From NCBI GenBank assembly GCA_030295235.1, contig AP026133.1, forward strand, positions 558,001 to 622,000: a DNA stretch of 64,000 bases, written 5' to 3'. Each line of letters starts with the position of its first letter. Within the stretch, counting starts at the first letter, position 1. Below are positions 33,035 to 43,874 of this stretch, piece by piece. The notes under the pieces are model-generated. The model searched no databases, had not been told where the DNA came from, and was given only the letters and a program-made list of their open reading frames with translations. The DNA is from Fistulifera solaris (Eukaryota > Bacillariophyta > Bacillariophyceae > Naviculales > Stauroneidaceae). The position numbers and the translations under genes are program-made.

Positions 33035-33591
33035 GGTCGATGCTGAATGTTAAAGAGATACTCTACGTTGGAATTGATAGGTGTTGTTAAGTATTTTGTC
33101 GTACCAATTTATGCGGTTACCAGCTCCGTGCGAGCGCCGCTCTACACGACGGTGCCGACGATAGCCGTGTCACTGATAACTGAAGGTTCGCATCATTACT
33201 GTAGTGTGGAATGCATTACCGGAGTCTTGCTCTCGTTCTCATTCGAAAAAGAATGTGGACAAGAACTGCCTTTTCACGACGCCTGCTGCTGTCAGTATTA
33301 TTCATCCAAATGCGAACCACTGCTGTCAAGCAAATAAAACCGCAGTCAAAAAATGAGCGGTCGACGGTCATGCATAGTCGCGGTCGATGCTCGATGCGAT
33401 TTTTCGGGACTGATAAAAGCTGAGTCACAAGAAAAGTAACTTTTGGGAAATTAAGCCTTTAACCTTATTGTTTTTTGTAGCCCCCTTTCGCCGACGATGA
33501 TGCGATGCGCGACGACCATGGCGAAGAAAATATTATTATAGAAAGCAAACAAACCAAATCATCATCGTTTGTTAAATTTCATTAAACATAT
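33035..33591. other. divergent intergenic region
   Basis: 557 bases upstream of the SGF29-like gene. GATCGATGCTCGATGCG-like short repeats occur near 33380. No gene supported. Confidence 0.35.
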
Positions 33592-33597
33592 TTGATC

Positions 33598-34539
33598 ATG
33601 TCGAGTGGTGACGAAACTTACTTAGAATCATTTGTGGAGAGTCTCACAACGTTGCCGTATCAAGTGCGGCGGAATTTGGAATTGGTGCAAGATCTCGATC
33701 GATCTTATCAAAGTGATTTGGCCAAGCTTCAAGAGCTGTACACTGCTTATTTGCAGCAAGCGGAAGAAAAAGTTTTACAACTGGAAGTAGCACCGATGGA
33801 GACTGGTAAAGGAGTCCGCGTCATACGGAAAGAAGATGCCGAAAAGGCACCCATCATCATTCCCACCACGGCCGAACTCATGGCCTACACTTACGACGCC
33901 GACGCTATGCGTCAAATCGAGGCATTACAAGCCGATTGCTTGCAAAAGGCAGATGAAAAGGTATGTGTTGCACGGCAGGCATACGAATGGATTGACGCGG
34001 TAGTGGAGCGACTCGACGATGACTTGCAGGCGCTTTCGAAAATATTACAAGCGCAAGGAGAATTTCAACAGGAAGAGGTAGCGCAACCGAACGACTTGGC
34101 CGCGTGTCAATTGGGAACCGAATGGATTTTGGCCAAGGTATTGGAGTTTGATACAAAGACGAGAACTTATAAACTGGTTGACGAGGATGTCGAAAGCCAC
34201 AAAGGTACAATCGCGTCATCCCCACAGTTGTATTTGTATTTTCAATCGCTCTCTCCGTCCTCATCTTTCCCTCTTATTCTTCTTCTAGTATTTCATTTAC
34301 CAGAAGATCAGGTTGTCATCCTCAGAGGAGTGGATCGTCTGAGCAAAGGTGACACGGTGTTTGCCGTGTATCCGGACACCACTTCGTTTTACCAAGCCAC
34401 CGTTGTACAAGTGCCACGGAAAACAGCCGGTCAGAGTTCGCCGTTTGTCATTGTCAGCTTTATGGATGATTCCGACGAGTTTGGTGTAACTCACGACAAG
34501 ACAGTTCAGTTGCAACACATCATGGTGCCTCCCAAGTAG
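33598..34539 (+). CDS. SGF29: SAGA factor SGF29 with ING-like N-terminus
   Basis: Start ATG 33598 (MSSGDETYLESFVESL). Exon 1 ends 34204, intron 34205-34288, exon 2 ends 34539; 285 residues. Residues about 7-40 (SLTTLPYQVRRNLELVQDLD) match the N-terminal helical domain of ING tumour-suppressor proteins. Residues about 165-285 are the SGF29 double Tudor domain: WILAKVLEFDTKTRTYKLVD, the LPEDQVV link, KGDTVFAVYPDTTSFYQATV with aromatic residues expected to hold trimethyl-lysine, and VSFMDDSDE. The intron is 84 nt with no in-frame stop, so unspliced message would read through. SGF29 brings the SAGA acetyltransferase to H3K4me3 in the nucleus. Confidence 0.85.
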   Translation: MSSGDETYLESFVESLTTLPYQVRRNLELVQDLDRSYQSDLAKLQELYTAYLQQAEEKVLQLEVAPMETGKGVRVIRKEDAEKAPIIIPTTAELMAYTYDADAMRQIEALQADCLQKADEKVCVARQAYEWIDAVVERLDDDLQALSKILQAQGEFQQEEVAQPNDLAACQLGTEWILAKVLEFDTKTRTYKLVDEDVESHKGTIASSPQLYLYFQSLSPSSSFPLILLLVFHLPEDQVVILRGVDRLSKGDTVFAVYPDTTSFYQATVVQVPRKTAGQSSPFVIVSFMDDSDEFGVTHDKTVQLQHIMVPPK

Positions 34540-34952
34540 CGTACCTAAAACAACCACGTCATTTTCAAGTAATCAAGGCTGAAATGTCTTCCTGAAAAGT
34601 GCTGCCTGCATTACATGCATCATCCATTGTCGACCAACTCCATACTTGATACTCAATATCGTTTGGATCGCTGTTAGTTTGGAGTTGTATGAAATACTCG
34701 ACAGCATGGAGGTGCCCTATCCCATTCACCTTTCGCGTTCCGTCGTAAATTACTCTACCAGTTAGGTCTCAGTCTATTCCTATATGAACTAATCCGGAGT
34801 GATGCCAAATAGTTAATCATAACAGTGATTTCGGCTATAGATGGTGAAAGTAGTTTGATAATGAAATTACTAAAATCGATGCTCGTGTACAAACAAAGAA
34901 AGGAATTCGCTCTAAAGATGAGGCTCGAAAGATGTTTCTGCTAAATTTTCCT
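34540..34952. other. convergent intergenic region
   Basis: 413 bases between two converging genes, containing both 3' flanks. No gene recognised. Confidence 0.4.
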
Positions 34953-35938
34953 TTACAGAACAGCACCCGTCAAAGCAAAGAGCACGGCACTGGCAACCGA
35001 CGGTACAGCAAATCGCTTCTCCGAACTACTCGCACCCGCGCTTCCATCCGTGTCGACACCGCACACATTCGGTGAGCAAGGACGCTCCTCACGGAAAGAA
35101 CCCACACACGGTGCACCATTTTCCGAAGGCTTGGGATTATCGCACACACGAAATCGAGATTGAGTGTTTTCACAGCAGGTGTTGTACTCGGTCCATTCAC
35201 CCCATCCTCCGTTGACGACGACTTCACCTCCGCTCCCACCCGACGTCGGTTCTTCACCACCCGAAGTCGGGGTGGTTGGTTCACTCGGAGTTGGTGCCGT
35301 TGGATCACCCATACACACGCCAAAGTCTTCCGCAGCAAATTGAGTTGAGCAACATTGTTCTCGGGTTTCAAAGAGAGTCTGATTCTCGATCGACAATGGA
35401 ACTTCACAAGCACCCGTGGCAACATTAGCAAAGAAGCACTCGGTAGATCCATCCGTTCGTTCACACGGAATGGATTCGGTGGCATCTCCTACACACACAT
35501 TGGCATTGACGGACAAACAAGTTCGAGAGCGCGTATTGGCCAGGTTGCAGCACGGAGTATACTCGGACCATTCTGACCATCCATCGCTGCCGCATTGATC
35601 AAGTTCGCAAGTGAAGGGCAATTCGGAGGGACCCGCACAGAATGTTCCGCCGCCCGATGGTTCTGGATTGTTGCAAACGCGGATCTTTTTAATGAACCCT
35701 CCACAACATATGCCGTCATCCACCCAATCAGACCATCCTCCATTTACAACCTTTTGCAGTCAAAAATTGAGACAGATGAGTTAAAAGAAAACTATAATGT
35801 TCAACGGGGCCGCTTCACTTATATGAAACAAAACGAGAGGGAGAACGTCACACAACGATACTTTCGTGGCGAACAGACGGAACGTACCACCTGTGCTGAG
35901 ATAGAAGCACATCCGGTAATAAGCAAAAGAAGCTTCAT
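34953..35938 (-). CDS. secreted or GPI-anchored protein with three TSP1-like repeats
   Basis: Exon 1 35938-35891 encodes only MKLLLLITGCASISAQ, a signal peptide; intron 35751-35890 (140 nt); exon 2 35750-34953; 281 residues. Three thrombospondin type 1-like modules begin NGGWSDW, GSDGWSEWSEY and NGGWGEWTEY, each followed by a CC pair and further Cys. A Pro/Thr/Ser/Gly linker separates modules 2 and 3, with a region holding ECFFANVATGACE in front of it. The C-terminus ends in a hydrophobic stretch FAVPSVASAVLFALTGAVL, as in GPI-anchored proteins. Likely a cell-surface adhesion or frustule-associated protein (inference). Confidence 0.82.
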
Positions 35939-36539
35939 TCGTACAGCGTTTCGATTTTTCACGTTGATGCAAATTGTTGACGACGAGGCGTTGCTCGCTT
36001 TTCTACTCTAGATCGTTGTCAATGAAGGTGTTCCGTGAAAGGTGCTATTGTTGATTGTTGATGAAGGCATTCGTGTCATCATAAGTTCAAATGATCTTAC
36101 ATCCCAATGTCCACCGTTCCGTCGGACTGCGTAAGCCAACGGAGAAGAGGGACGAGTTTTATTGGCATTTTGGCAGCAAACTTGGTCGGGGATCCGGGAT
36201 TTGTGCCCATCACTGTCATAGTATAAAACATGACCTATTGATGTCTGATTACCGGAGCATCGAATACATAAAAGGCCTATCTTCGTTGAATTCTAAATGA
36301 TATTTTTTGTATGGAATAATTTAAAGAGGGAAAAGCGCTTGGCGCCAAATGCCAAACGAAAACGCCCGTGCCCTCTTTCACAATTCATGATTGAAACGGG
36401 ACGTTAAGTCGCGACGGCATAATCTTTTAGTCATTGTGCTTGCCTAACGTAGTTCCGTTGAAAATGTAAACAGCAAAGCGCTTAAATTCAATATTTAATA
36501 CGGGAAATGATTAACATAAAGTATTTTACTTTTTAAATT
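35939..36539. other. intergenic region
   Basis: 601 bases. The small plus-strand frame 36091-36300 has no recognisable content. Otherwise AT-rich with nothing supported. Confidence 0.35.
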
Positions 36540-38765
36540 CTAAAGAAACCAAGGAGCCTGCTCTTCAACGTAACGTCGATCAAGCGCCCTCATGGTAGGC
36601 TTCATGAACTCTCGGGGACGTTCATCGTCTACTAGAACTAGACGCGCGTCTAGACGAACATGGCGAATCGGTCTCCCGTCAATGTTCATTCTGCAATCCA
36701 TGTCTGCTTCAGGTTCGTCACAATATTCCAAACTAATGTCTTCTTGATCGGCAAATACCTTTACTTTGCGCGCAGGACCACAAGCCGATTGAAGAGCGTT
36801 CTCTGCCAGCATCAGCTGCCAAAACCGACCACCAATGGCGTCCACAGCTAAATGAGCCGACACCCACTGAAAGGCTCCAGCCAATATGGATTGAACACCA
36901 CGGTCACCCCAACAGCCCGCTCTCCACACAACTGTTTGGTAGCCATTGCGCTCTCCCAAATGCTTCATTACATCAACGGGTTCACCCCCTTCTATAGTTT
37001 CAACAACAACACCATATTCTTCAAGTTGCGCTTTCAGTTTCTGCGTTTTTCCGAGTTCGTCTTGAATAAAAGACATTTCCGACTTTGCCAACTTTTCGTA
37101 TTCGATCGCGGCTTGTGCGCACCGTTCGGCGTCTCCGGACTCGATTGCCATGGCGGCGGCTTGTGCTAACTCCGCACATTTGGCTGCGGCGTTGGCAGCC
37201 GCCAAAGCGGCCGCTCTGGCTCGTTCATTCAAACCTCTGCGCAACAAAACTCGGGTCTTTTTGCGTCCCGTGGCTCTCCAGAAAGACTCAACATCGACAC
37301 TTCTGGGTAAATTGGGATCTTTGTTTGATAGTGGCAGCTCTGGTAAGTCTGTGGCGTCCATAACAATGATTCGTTCAACACCCGCAGGCAGCTCTTCACC
37401 ATGGGTAGCTAGCCATTTCAAGCCATTGAGCCGTGCTGTTACCGACGTGTCGTCCGTTGGTCCATTTCCGGCTTTGGGAAATGTCGCAACTACAGCATCT
37501 ACTTGTTCGTACCACGGCATCATAGGAGATCCCATAGTCACAGGATCGCTCTCCAAACTTTCCTCTTCAAAATCAACGTTGAAAAAGTCACCATCATCCC
37601 CTTCGGGTGTGGTATCGGCCCAAATAACTTCCGGTGGCGGAGCGATTTCAAAGCGGCCCAGATCACGGTAACTTAGCTTTTTTCCATCTATTTCGGTACC
37701 AAAGGCATTGCCGTGACGTGCAAACGCCTGCACATTGTCGGACGCGACTACGGAACAGTGCAAGAATCCCAGTGGTCGTTTGAACTGACGAAAGTTATTG
37801 CGTGCCATGCGATGCAACTTGGAATTGGCCAAAATAGCATGATCCTCGATCACCGCTTTGCACAACGATTCACATGCCGTTCCTACAAAAACATCAATAC
37901 CTGCCGCATGCAGAGCGGATGCTCCCTTGAGAGCACGGGATTGAACAGGATCAGCGCAACCGATCACCACCCGACGTACGCCGGTCAATTGAATCAATCG
38001 TGTCATCGGAGGCAGGGCCGTCCCCTGCCTTTCGTTAGATGGCTCCAGTGTCACGTAGAGAGTGGATTGCGACAGTTCCCGACGAAAGGTTTCGTCTTCG
38101 GGCCACGAAACGCACCATTCGGAAAGCGGAGTAATGGATAAGCCCGCGTTTTCGAAGCACGCCCTGACTGCATGTGTGTTGTAATCACTTCTCCCGTGTC
38201 CCATAATCTTGCCTTCCGCGGAAACTAAAACGGCACCAATATCGGGCTGCGGGAAGGGGGATGAATCACTGATTATAATATGTTAGACTTTGGTAGAGCG
38301 TGCACTGTATCCAACGGACACGACTTACCCGGTAATGGCAGCATCGATAGCAAGGTGCATGAACTCCTCATCGCGGGCACTTTGTGCTGGATCGACGGCA
38401 GTTTGCGGCTCCTCCAAATTTTCTAATCTTTCTTCTAGTTTCGAAGCGGGTCCTTCTTCTTTTTTCGTAGAAGTGTCTTCTGCTGGTATGCTCTCCGAAG
38501 TTTCTTGCATACTCTTGGATGCGGCGGTCTCGTCCTTTTCCTCAACAATCTTGTCGGTATTCTTCTTGCCTACAATATCCCCTAATGCTTCCTTCCCCGA
38601 AAGCCCATTGACATCTTCAACGGATTTCTTGGCCATGATTGGCTGCATTTGGACCGCAACATGGAACGGAGTCCGCCGCCAGTTAGAGGGGGTAAAAGCG
38701 AGACTGCAGGTGATCAGCCAAAGGCTAGCAATTAACCCATGGGGTAAAAGAGTGCGTTTCATCAT
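36540..38765 (-). CDS. plastid RibD-like protein with degenerate deaminase site
   Basis: Exon 1 38765-38329, intron 38247-38328, exon 2 38246-36540, about 714 residues. Signal peptide ends TCSLA, followed by FTPSNWRR, a plastid bipartite signal. An acidic linker leads to a deaminase-fold domain: DEEFMHLAIDAAITG, PDIGAVLVSAEGKIMGHG, THAVRACFENAG and TLYVTLEPSNERQG. In active deaminases the last two read HAE and EPCxxxGxxPPC; here Glu and both Cys ligands are lost, as in plant PYRR. A long Ala-rich coiled coil sits in the second half. The splice as drawn is one base out of frame at the CCC after the acceptor, another likely homopolymer deletion. Role in riboflavin synthesis or as a pseudoenzyme is inferred. 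Confidence 0.65.
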
Positions 38766-39188
38766 TAGATTCGGCTTTCGAATTCCTCGTTTTAAATGAT
38801 ACTGAGTGGTAATTGACTAAAGAATCATAAAAATAGAATGGATTTGGAAAACTAATAGTGAATGATATGGATCAGTTTTTCGCGTGTCGCTGCTGACATC
38901 ACTCGTGACGCTCGTACGGCGACCGAACTAGGAATACTTTTTGGCGCCCTCTAGACTAGCCCTTTACCAGTATCATCTAAGTGTACTGATCAATAGCTTT
39001 TCATAAGATGCCGGTTGTCAAAAATAATATCAAAACCAACCTCATAAGTCCTTGTGTTGGTTCTTCCGACGTTAGACGAAGAGTGAATCGGGCAAGTTAT
39101 GCTTCGCCCCATTAGACCACAACAAACTGGATACTCTAACTATTATTACTATTTGATGAATCAATCGGCTGCTTTTGTCATTGCAGCT
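38766..39188. other. intergenic region
   Basis: 423 bases between two minus-strand genes. No feature recognised. Confidence 0.4.
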
Positions 39189-39853
39189 CTACTTTCCCTG
39201 AGCTGTCAGCCATTCCACTACTTGATCAATGTTCGTACATTGCAAGGCGGAGATTGGTAAAACAACCCAAGGCGTCTCCATGACATAATTCAGCTGCAAA
39301 GCCTCAATTAATTCCTGTTCACCGACATGATCGGGCAAATCGATTTTATTCGCCAGCACTAACAATGGCGTAGAGCCGATACTACCGTCGTCGAGTAATT
39401 TGTGCAATTCTTTTTTCGCGGCGGGTAGTTTGTTGGGTGCCGCTGCGTCCACTACATACAAGACAACGTCACATCCTTTCGTGTATCGAGACCATTCCGA
39501 CCGATATTGTTCCTGTCCTCCAATATCCCAGCATTTCATGTTCACTTGTCCCTTTTTAAAAACTTTGACATTGAGACCGATCGTCGGGACCGTTTCGACG
39601 GGTTCGCCATGTGCCAGAACGGATAGTAGAGTTGTTTTGCCACTGAATTACAAAGAATTAGTTATCAACAGAATGACAGATTCAAGAAAGGAAGAGACGT
39701 TTGTTTCAAACACATGAAGTTGAGCACGCAGTAAATGAACCAATCGCCAAAAATAGCACTTCGATCGCCTTACCTATTTTCTAGCCCAATTACCACTATG
39801 TCCAGCTTTTTCGTGTAAAATATTTCAAGTAATCGAGTTAGTAGAGCCCCCAT
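39189..39853 (-). CDS. ARL8: ARL8-type small GTPase
   Basis: Exon 1 39853-39774, intron 39643-39773 (131 nt), exon 2 39642-39189; 177 residues, frame intact. All G motifs are seen: GLENSGKTTLL (P-loop), VPTIGLN (switch I Thr), WDIGGQEQYRSEW (switch II), NKIDLPD and ISALQ. The start MGALLTRLLEIFYTK is an amphipathic helix like that of ARL8, which uses acetylation rather than myristoylation; Gly2 is present, so myristoylation is not excluded. The sequence of RYTKGCDVVLYVVDAA and ELHKLLDD is closer to ARL8 than to ARF1 or ARL2. ARL8 positions lysosomes or vacuolar vesicles on microtubule motors. Confidence 0.85.
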
Positions 39854-40265
39854 ATTGTTAATTTTGATTAATTAGCTTCTAGCACTCTTTTTAGGTTTTT
39901 TTATTATTCTGTTGTTTGCGTTTTGTGTCGTGTTTTTTTGTCGTCATGTTCGATGTTTTGTTATCCGGAAAATGACCATGTCGCATGGCGAGAAGCGGTT
40001 TTCATTTGCTAAGCACAGATACTGTTTGTATGGAGGATGGAATATAAAAATCTACCAGTATAAACTTTTGTGTAAGCGACCTTTTCCCCCGACTCGATAT
40101 CACTTATCAGTCACGAAAAGGGTCCATCAAAATGTATTGCGTCGTAGGACCTGTGTCGTAGAACCCCACCTGAAGGAATCAAAACACGAGATCATTTATT
40201 TTACAAGTGCATACTATCCGTAGCGTCAATGCGTTTTATAGAACGCTGGAGTTCGTGCTTCTATT
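39854..40265. other. convergent or tail-to-promoter intergenic region
   Basis: 412 bases between the ARL8 start and the ArsS-like stop. The T-rich plus-strand frame 39912-40223 is not supported. Confidence 0.4.
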
Positions 40266-41585
40266 CTAAGCGGTGGTCCCCTGACAGCTGGACCCCATAC
40301 CCGCCGTACAACCAAAGCAATGATTGTCGGTGCGAATCTTGTACTCCCGTAAATCAAAGGAATCAATGTCAAAGACCGAAAGATTATCCTTCAGTCCATA
40401 CCCTAGCTGCTGATTGAAATCGCAATCAAACAATTTTCCATCATAACCAACACTCACCAAATCACGACACATCAGCGTATCGAGTGTATCGGCATTAAAA
40501 TTTCGTACCAACAAGTCCATGTAGTCCTTCAGTTCATCGCGTCGGTGCAAGAAATCGGCAAACCGCTTAATCGGCATATTCGTAATGGTAAACAAGGAAT
40601 TGAACAAGATGCCAAAATTCTCTTCCAGTTGTTCCTTGTAAACGGTTTCCAGTTTTCCCTGCTCCGGCGGCAAAAAGGCACCCAAAGGATTGTAGACCAG
40701 ATCCAAACCCAGTGCTTCGTCTTTGCCGTAACCAGCTTCGTTCAATGCCAGCAAAGCCGCAATCGACCGCTCAAAGACACCATTCCCTCGCTGCTGATTG
40801 ACATTCTCTGACGAGTAACAAGGTAGACTCGCAATGACACGTACGCGATGATTTTTCAAAAAGTCAATCAAATCCTCTTGACCCGGCTCTTGCAAGACGG
40901 TTAAATTGCAACGATCGATGATTTCCAAATCGGGCCGCATGGAACGTGCCATGCTGACCAAGTAACGGAATTGCGAATTCAATTCGGGTGCTCCACCCGT
41001 TATATCGAGTGTTTCAATCGAAGGCGTTTTCATAAGCAAGTCCAGACACTGTGCCGCTGTTTCGGCCGTCATCATTTCTTGTTTGCGGAGTGGTGAACTC
41101 TCGACGTGACAATGATCACAGGCTTGATTGCAGTACAAACCAATGTTCAATTGTAAAATGGTGGGTAATTTACGATCAAAGTTGGCAGGTAAGAAATCGG
41201 AAAAGCGTTTGACTCCCAAATCATTGAGAGCGCGGCGACGCAGTGTGCGTTCTTCTTTGCTCATGAGAATGGGTTTCGGTTTAGTAGATGAATCTTCCAT
41301 GCCAGCCAGTGTTTGCTCGACGAGCGATTGTCCAAACAAGTCCTTGCGACGCCATTTTTGGGTCTTTTCGACACGAATCTTGTCAATTTCGACTGGTGTT
41401 TTTCCATAGTCAGGAAAATCGGATCGAGATGTGGAGGAAGTATTGCTACGATTTTCTTGAGTGGAAGATTGCAGTGCACTTGATGTTGCAGAGGTTGTGA
41501 AGAATCGAGCACGTCGTTGAGGGGCCGTGAAGCCGGAAGCCACGGAAAGCCACGACAGTAGTAGCGCCGAGAAAGAAAGCCGCAT
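40266..41585 (-). CDS. arsS: ArsS-type radical SAM protein (plastid-targeted)
   Basis: 439 residues, single exon, frame intact. MRLSFSALLLSWLSVASGFTAPQRR is a signal peptide with the GF plastid cleavage context. The radical SAM iron-sulfur motif CxxxCxxC is CNQACDHC in IGLYCNQACDHCHVESSP, followed by ETLDITGGAPELN (the GGxP-like SAM-binding strand). The C-terminal third has CRDLVSVGYDGKLFDCDFNQ and NHCFGCTAGMGSSCQG, the Cys cluster of the arsenosugar biosynthesis ArsS family, probably binding auxiliary clusters. ArsS adds a 5'-deoxyadenosyl group to dimethylarsenite-type arsenic, leading to arsenosugars. It fits marine algae, which accumulate arsenosugars. Confidence 0.88.
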   Translation of the reverse strand: MRLSFSALLLSWLSVASGFTAPQRRARFFTTSATSSALQSSTQENRSNTSSTSRSDFPDYGKTPVEIDKIRVEKTQKWRRKDLFGQSLVEQTLAGMEDSSTKPKPILMSKEERTLRRRALNDLGVKRFSDFLPANFDRKLPTILQLNIGLYCNQACDHCHVESSPLRKQEMMTAETAAQCLDLLMKTPSIETLDITGGAPELNSQFRYLVSMARSMRPDLEIIDRCNLTVLQEPGQEDLIDFLKNHRVRVIASLPCYSSENVNQQRGNGVFERSIAALLALNEAGYGKDEALGLDLVYNPLGAFLPPEQGKLETVYKEQLEENFGILFNSLFTITNMPIKRFADFLHRRDELKDYMDLLVRNFNADTLDTLMCRDLVSVGYDGKLFDCDFNQQLGYGLKDNLSVFDIDSFDLREYKIRTDNHCFGCTAGMGSSCQGTTA

Positions 41586-42026
41586 GAGTGAGAATGAATG
41601 AATGAATAAACGAAAGGGACTGAATGATAATAGATTATGATGGTTGCAACTGTATTTTTTACGTAATCAACAGATCTTTACCTGGAAACGGCGTTAAAAT
41701 TCAGCCTCGTCGTGGAGGCTACGTAGAAGCTTCTACTGGAGGCAGAATTTTAACGTCCTTACCTGGTATTGTCCGAAATTTTTTTACCTTCTTTTTCTGC
41801 GTCAGATTTGATTGGTTTCCATGGACGCCGCACTGGTATCCAAACCATTGCGACTATACCTCACTTTCACGTCAACTGTGCTTGCAACAGTGGAGTTGAC
41901 ATCCAAGTGATTCAGGCCAACCCAGTCCCGTGGAGCGAAATCAACCATATTATTTTACGGAGTCATCATTGTACTTTGCCTTGTCAAATCGTAACTTCAG
42001 ACCGCTTCACTTCATATTGCCTCACA
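41586..42026. other. divergent promoter region ArsS/TRIAP1
   Basis: 441 bases between divergent genes, containing the foldback element at 41678-41766 (separate entry). No gene recognised. Confidence 0.5.
41678..41766. mobile_element. tiny MITE-like foldback element with 8-bp flanking duplication
   Basis: Arms CGTTAAAATTCAGCCTC (41692-41708) and GAGGCAGAATTTTAACG (41739-41755) pair over 16 of 17 positions. Between them lies a perfect 14-base palindrome GTAGAAGCTTCTAC (41723-41736). The element is bracketed by the 8-base direct repeat TTACCTGG at 41678-41685 and 41759-41766. Terminal inverted repeats plus an 8-bp target duplication are the signs of a short non-autonomous DNA transposon, for instance of the hAT type (inference). 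It has no coding capacity. Confidence 0.6.
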
Positions 42027-42409
42027 ATGGGAAATCAACCGAGTTCCGCGACAGAGAATCCGTCCTCGGAGCCGCCAACTCTCGACGATACGGCAGCAGC
42101 GAACGTGCCTCCGTCAACGCGCTTGGATACGACACAAATCACTCGCCCCCAAAAGAAACGCGAGGGCATGGCATTGATTCAATACCGGTGTCGATCCTCC
42201 AAAGCCAAGTATGAGAAGTGCGTTTCCGATTGGTACGGTAATGAATTTATGAAAGGCGATTACGCGAATCAAGAAGAGGCGTGTGGGGACTTCTTTGAAA
42301 TGTACAAAAATGCGTCTTAAAAGGCGTACGGAAAGAATTCTGGGGCAACAAGAAGGAAAAACCCAAAGAAGGTAGCTTTTTGTCTGAGCTGGAAGATGAC
42401 GAGGAGTAA
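42027..42409 (+). CDS. TRIAP1/Mdm35-like twin CX9C protein
   Basis: ATG 42027 gives MGNQPSSATENPSSEPPT. The first CX9C is CRSSKAKYEKC. As written the frame stops at 42320 after CGDFFEMYKNAS, losing the second partner Cys. One A added to the A5 run 42306-42310 gives CGDFFEMYKKC, a perfect second CX9C, then VLKGVRKEFWGNKKEKPKEG and TAA 42409; 127 residues. Spacing and the WYGNEFMKGD segment match TRIAP1/Mdm35 (WFAEKFLKG). These intermembrane-space proteins, folded by Mia40, stabilise PRELI/Ups lipid-transfer proteins that move phosphatidic acid for cardiolipin synthesis. The N-terminal about 50-residue disordered extension is longer than in yeast. Confidence 0.83.
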
Positions 42410-42497
42410 GATTGTACCAAGGATGTGTTGCAAATAGAAAAATATAGAATGGCACTACAACTACAACCTATTTGACTCGCGAAACGATTCTTATTAT

Positions 42498-43407
42498 TTA
42501 CATGGAACGCAAAAGACCTCTCGCTCTGCTGGAATTTGGTCGAGCCTGCACGAACAAATTGTCTTCCCCCTGTTTGGTGTATTCTGACGTCGGGATCAAG
42601 ATACAGGACATCAAAGAACGCCTTGGGCGGCTTGGGCCCACTCTTTCGCCGCAACAAACGCGATGCCCACACCAGCAATCGCGTCAAAAACGTGGCTGGA
42701 ACGGGAATGTACAGTGACCATCGTTTGGGAATGAAAAAGAATCGACGAAAGGTGATTTTGGCGTATCGAAATTCCAAGGCTACGCGTTGTGGATTAATTG
42801 CCGTGGCTTTGATTTTGACGAGTAATTGTTCGATGATTCCGGGTTTGTTTTTGACGTTAGCACCCGGAATGAAGTCAATGATATTCGACATCCATCCGCT
42901 AACAGCATCCACTTCATTTCGAATAATGGCATCGCCGCGCTTGGAATTTTTGGAAAAGGCAGCATCGGCTGCTGTACTAAAGAGCAATTTCCAAGGTCCG
43001 TGTAAAGGACATTCTTCGGCGGCTTGTGGTGTCCCCCAAGCACGCGTGGCTTCTTGGGTGGGATTACAAGTGGCTAATTGGTGACATATGTTCGTGATAT
43101 CGTCCGCGACGACGCCCGTGGCATCGGAAATGGCATAAAAATTCACTTTTTGCGGGGCACGCGTTTGTGGATCGAGTTCACCACCTTTGACACCGTACTC
43201 AATGCTTGTTGGCGTAGTACCATCTAGTGCTTGAATGGCACGTAGTAGATCTATTTTCTGGAATAGTTGGGTTTTTAAGGCTTCGGCGTCATGGGATGCG
43301 CTCTCGATTCGTGTTGTGGTAAGGGGTCGCCGTGCGTGCGTCGGAGAAACAAACGAATGAACGTTTGCAATGATAGTATGAAAGAGCGAAAGTACTATGA
43401 ACTTCAA
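42498..43407 (-). CDS. plastid lipid-associated protein (PAP/fibrillin)
   Basis: The frame begins with a hydrophobic signal (MKFIVLSLFHTIIANVHSF read from TTG 43407); no ATG is available in frame, so the true start may be slightly different or lie in an unseen exon. NVHSFVSPTHARR gives the plastid cleavage context. Fibrillin features: LKTQLFQKIDLLRAIQALDG at the N-terminus, GPWKLLFSTAADA, FIPGANVKNKPG and VLYLDPDVRIHQTGEDNLFV. The frame breaks at the C5 run 42566-42570; four C gives TGEDNLFVQARP, the typical fibrillin ending, and stop 42498, about 302 residues. Fibrillins coat plastoglobules and thylakoid-associated lipid. Confidence 0.83.
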
Positions 43408-43874
43408 TTGTATGAGTCGTTTATTTTGTCTTTTTCGTTAGCATGTAAATTGAATGTGTTGTCGAGAGTCTCGTCGTCGTCACTAATACTTGGTAGGCAA
43501 CGCACTGATTGGGCAAGTGTTGTGGATGTTGTGACCAAATCGGCGACGGATTTGTCGCAGTCCTCGGGACGAGTTTTGAGTCAGCTGATGTCACATAGTC
43601 AAGAAGCTTACTTTACTGTATCAAAACAAGTTTGCTACAATTTGGCCCACATTTTCTCCAAAACTCCCTTCACACCGTTTCTGCTTCTGCCCCGCCCTCA
43701 GATTCGTTGGTTGCGCGCGCCGCCGCCAGATTTGATTTCGCTCGCATCGCTCGCTCATCTTCTTTCCATCGATCAGGAAGCAATGCTTCCTATGCATAAA
43801 ATAGTCATAACGTGCTTTGCTTGTCTTCCCTATAAAAACATACTAAATTCGTTTGAAAGTATTTGTCATAAAGA
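43408..43874. other. divergent promoter region fibrillin/BAR
   Basis: 467 bases between divergent genes. A plus-strand frame through it is an accidental opening that overlaps both flanks and is not supported. Confidence 0.45.

Noticed and set aside
34970-35485. Second minus-strand frame across the TSP1 gene
   Set aside because: Cys-rich TSP1 modules with correct spacing are in the other frame, which also has the signal peptide and GPI-like tail.
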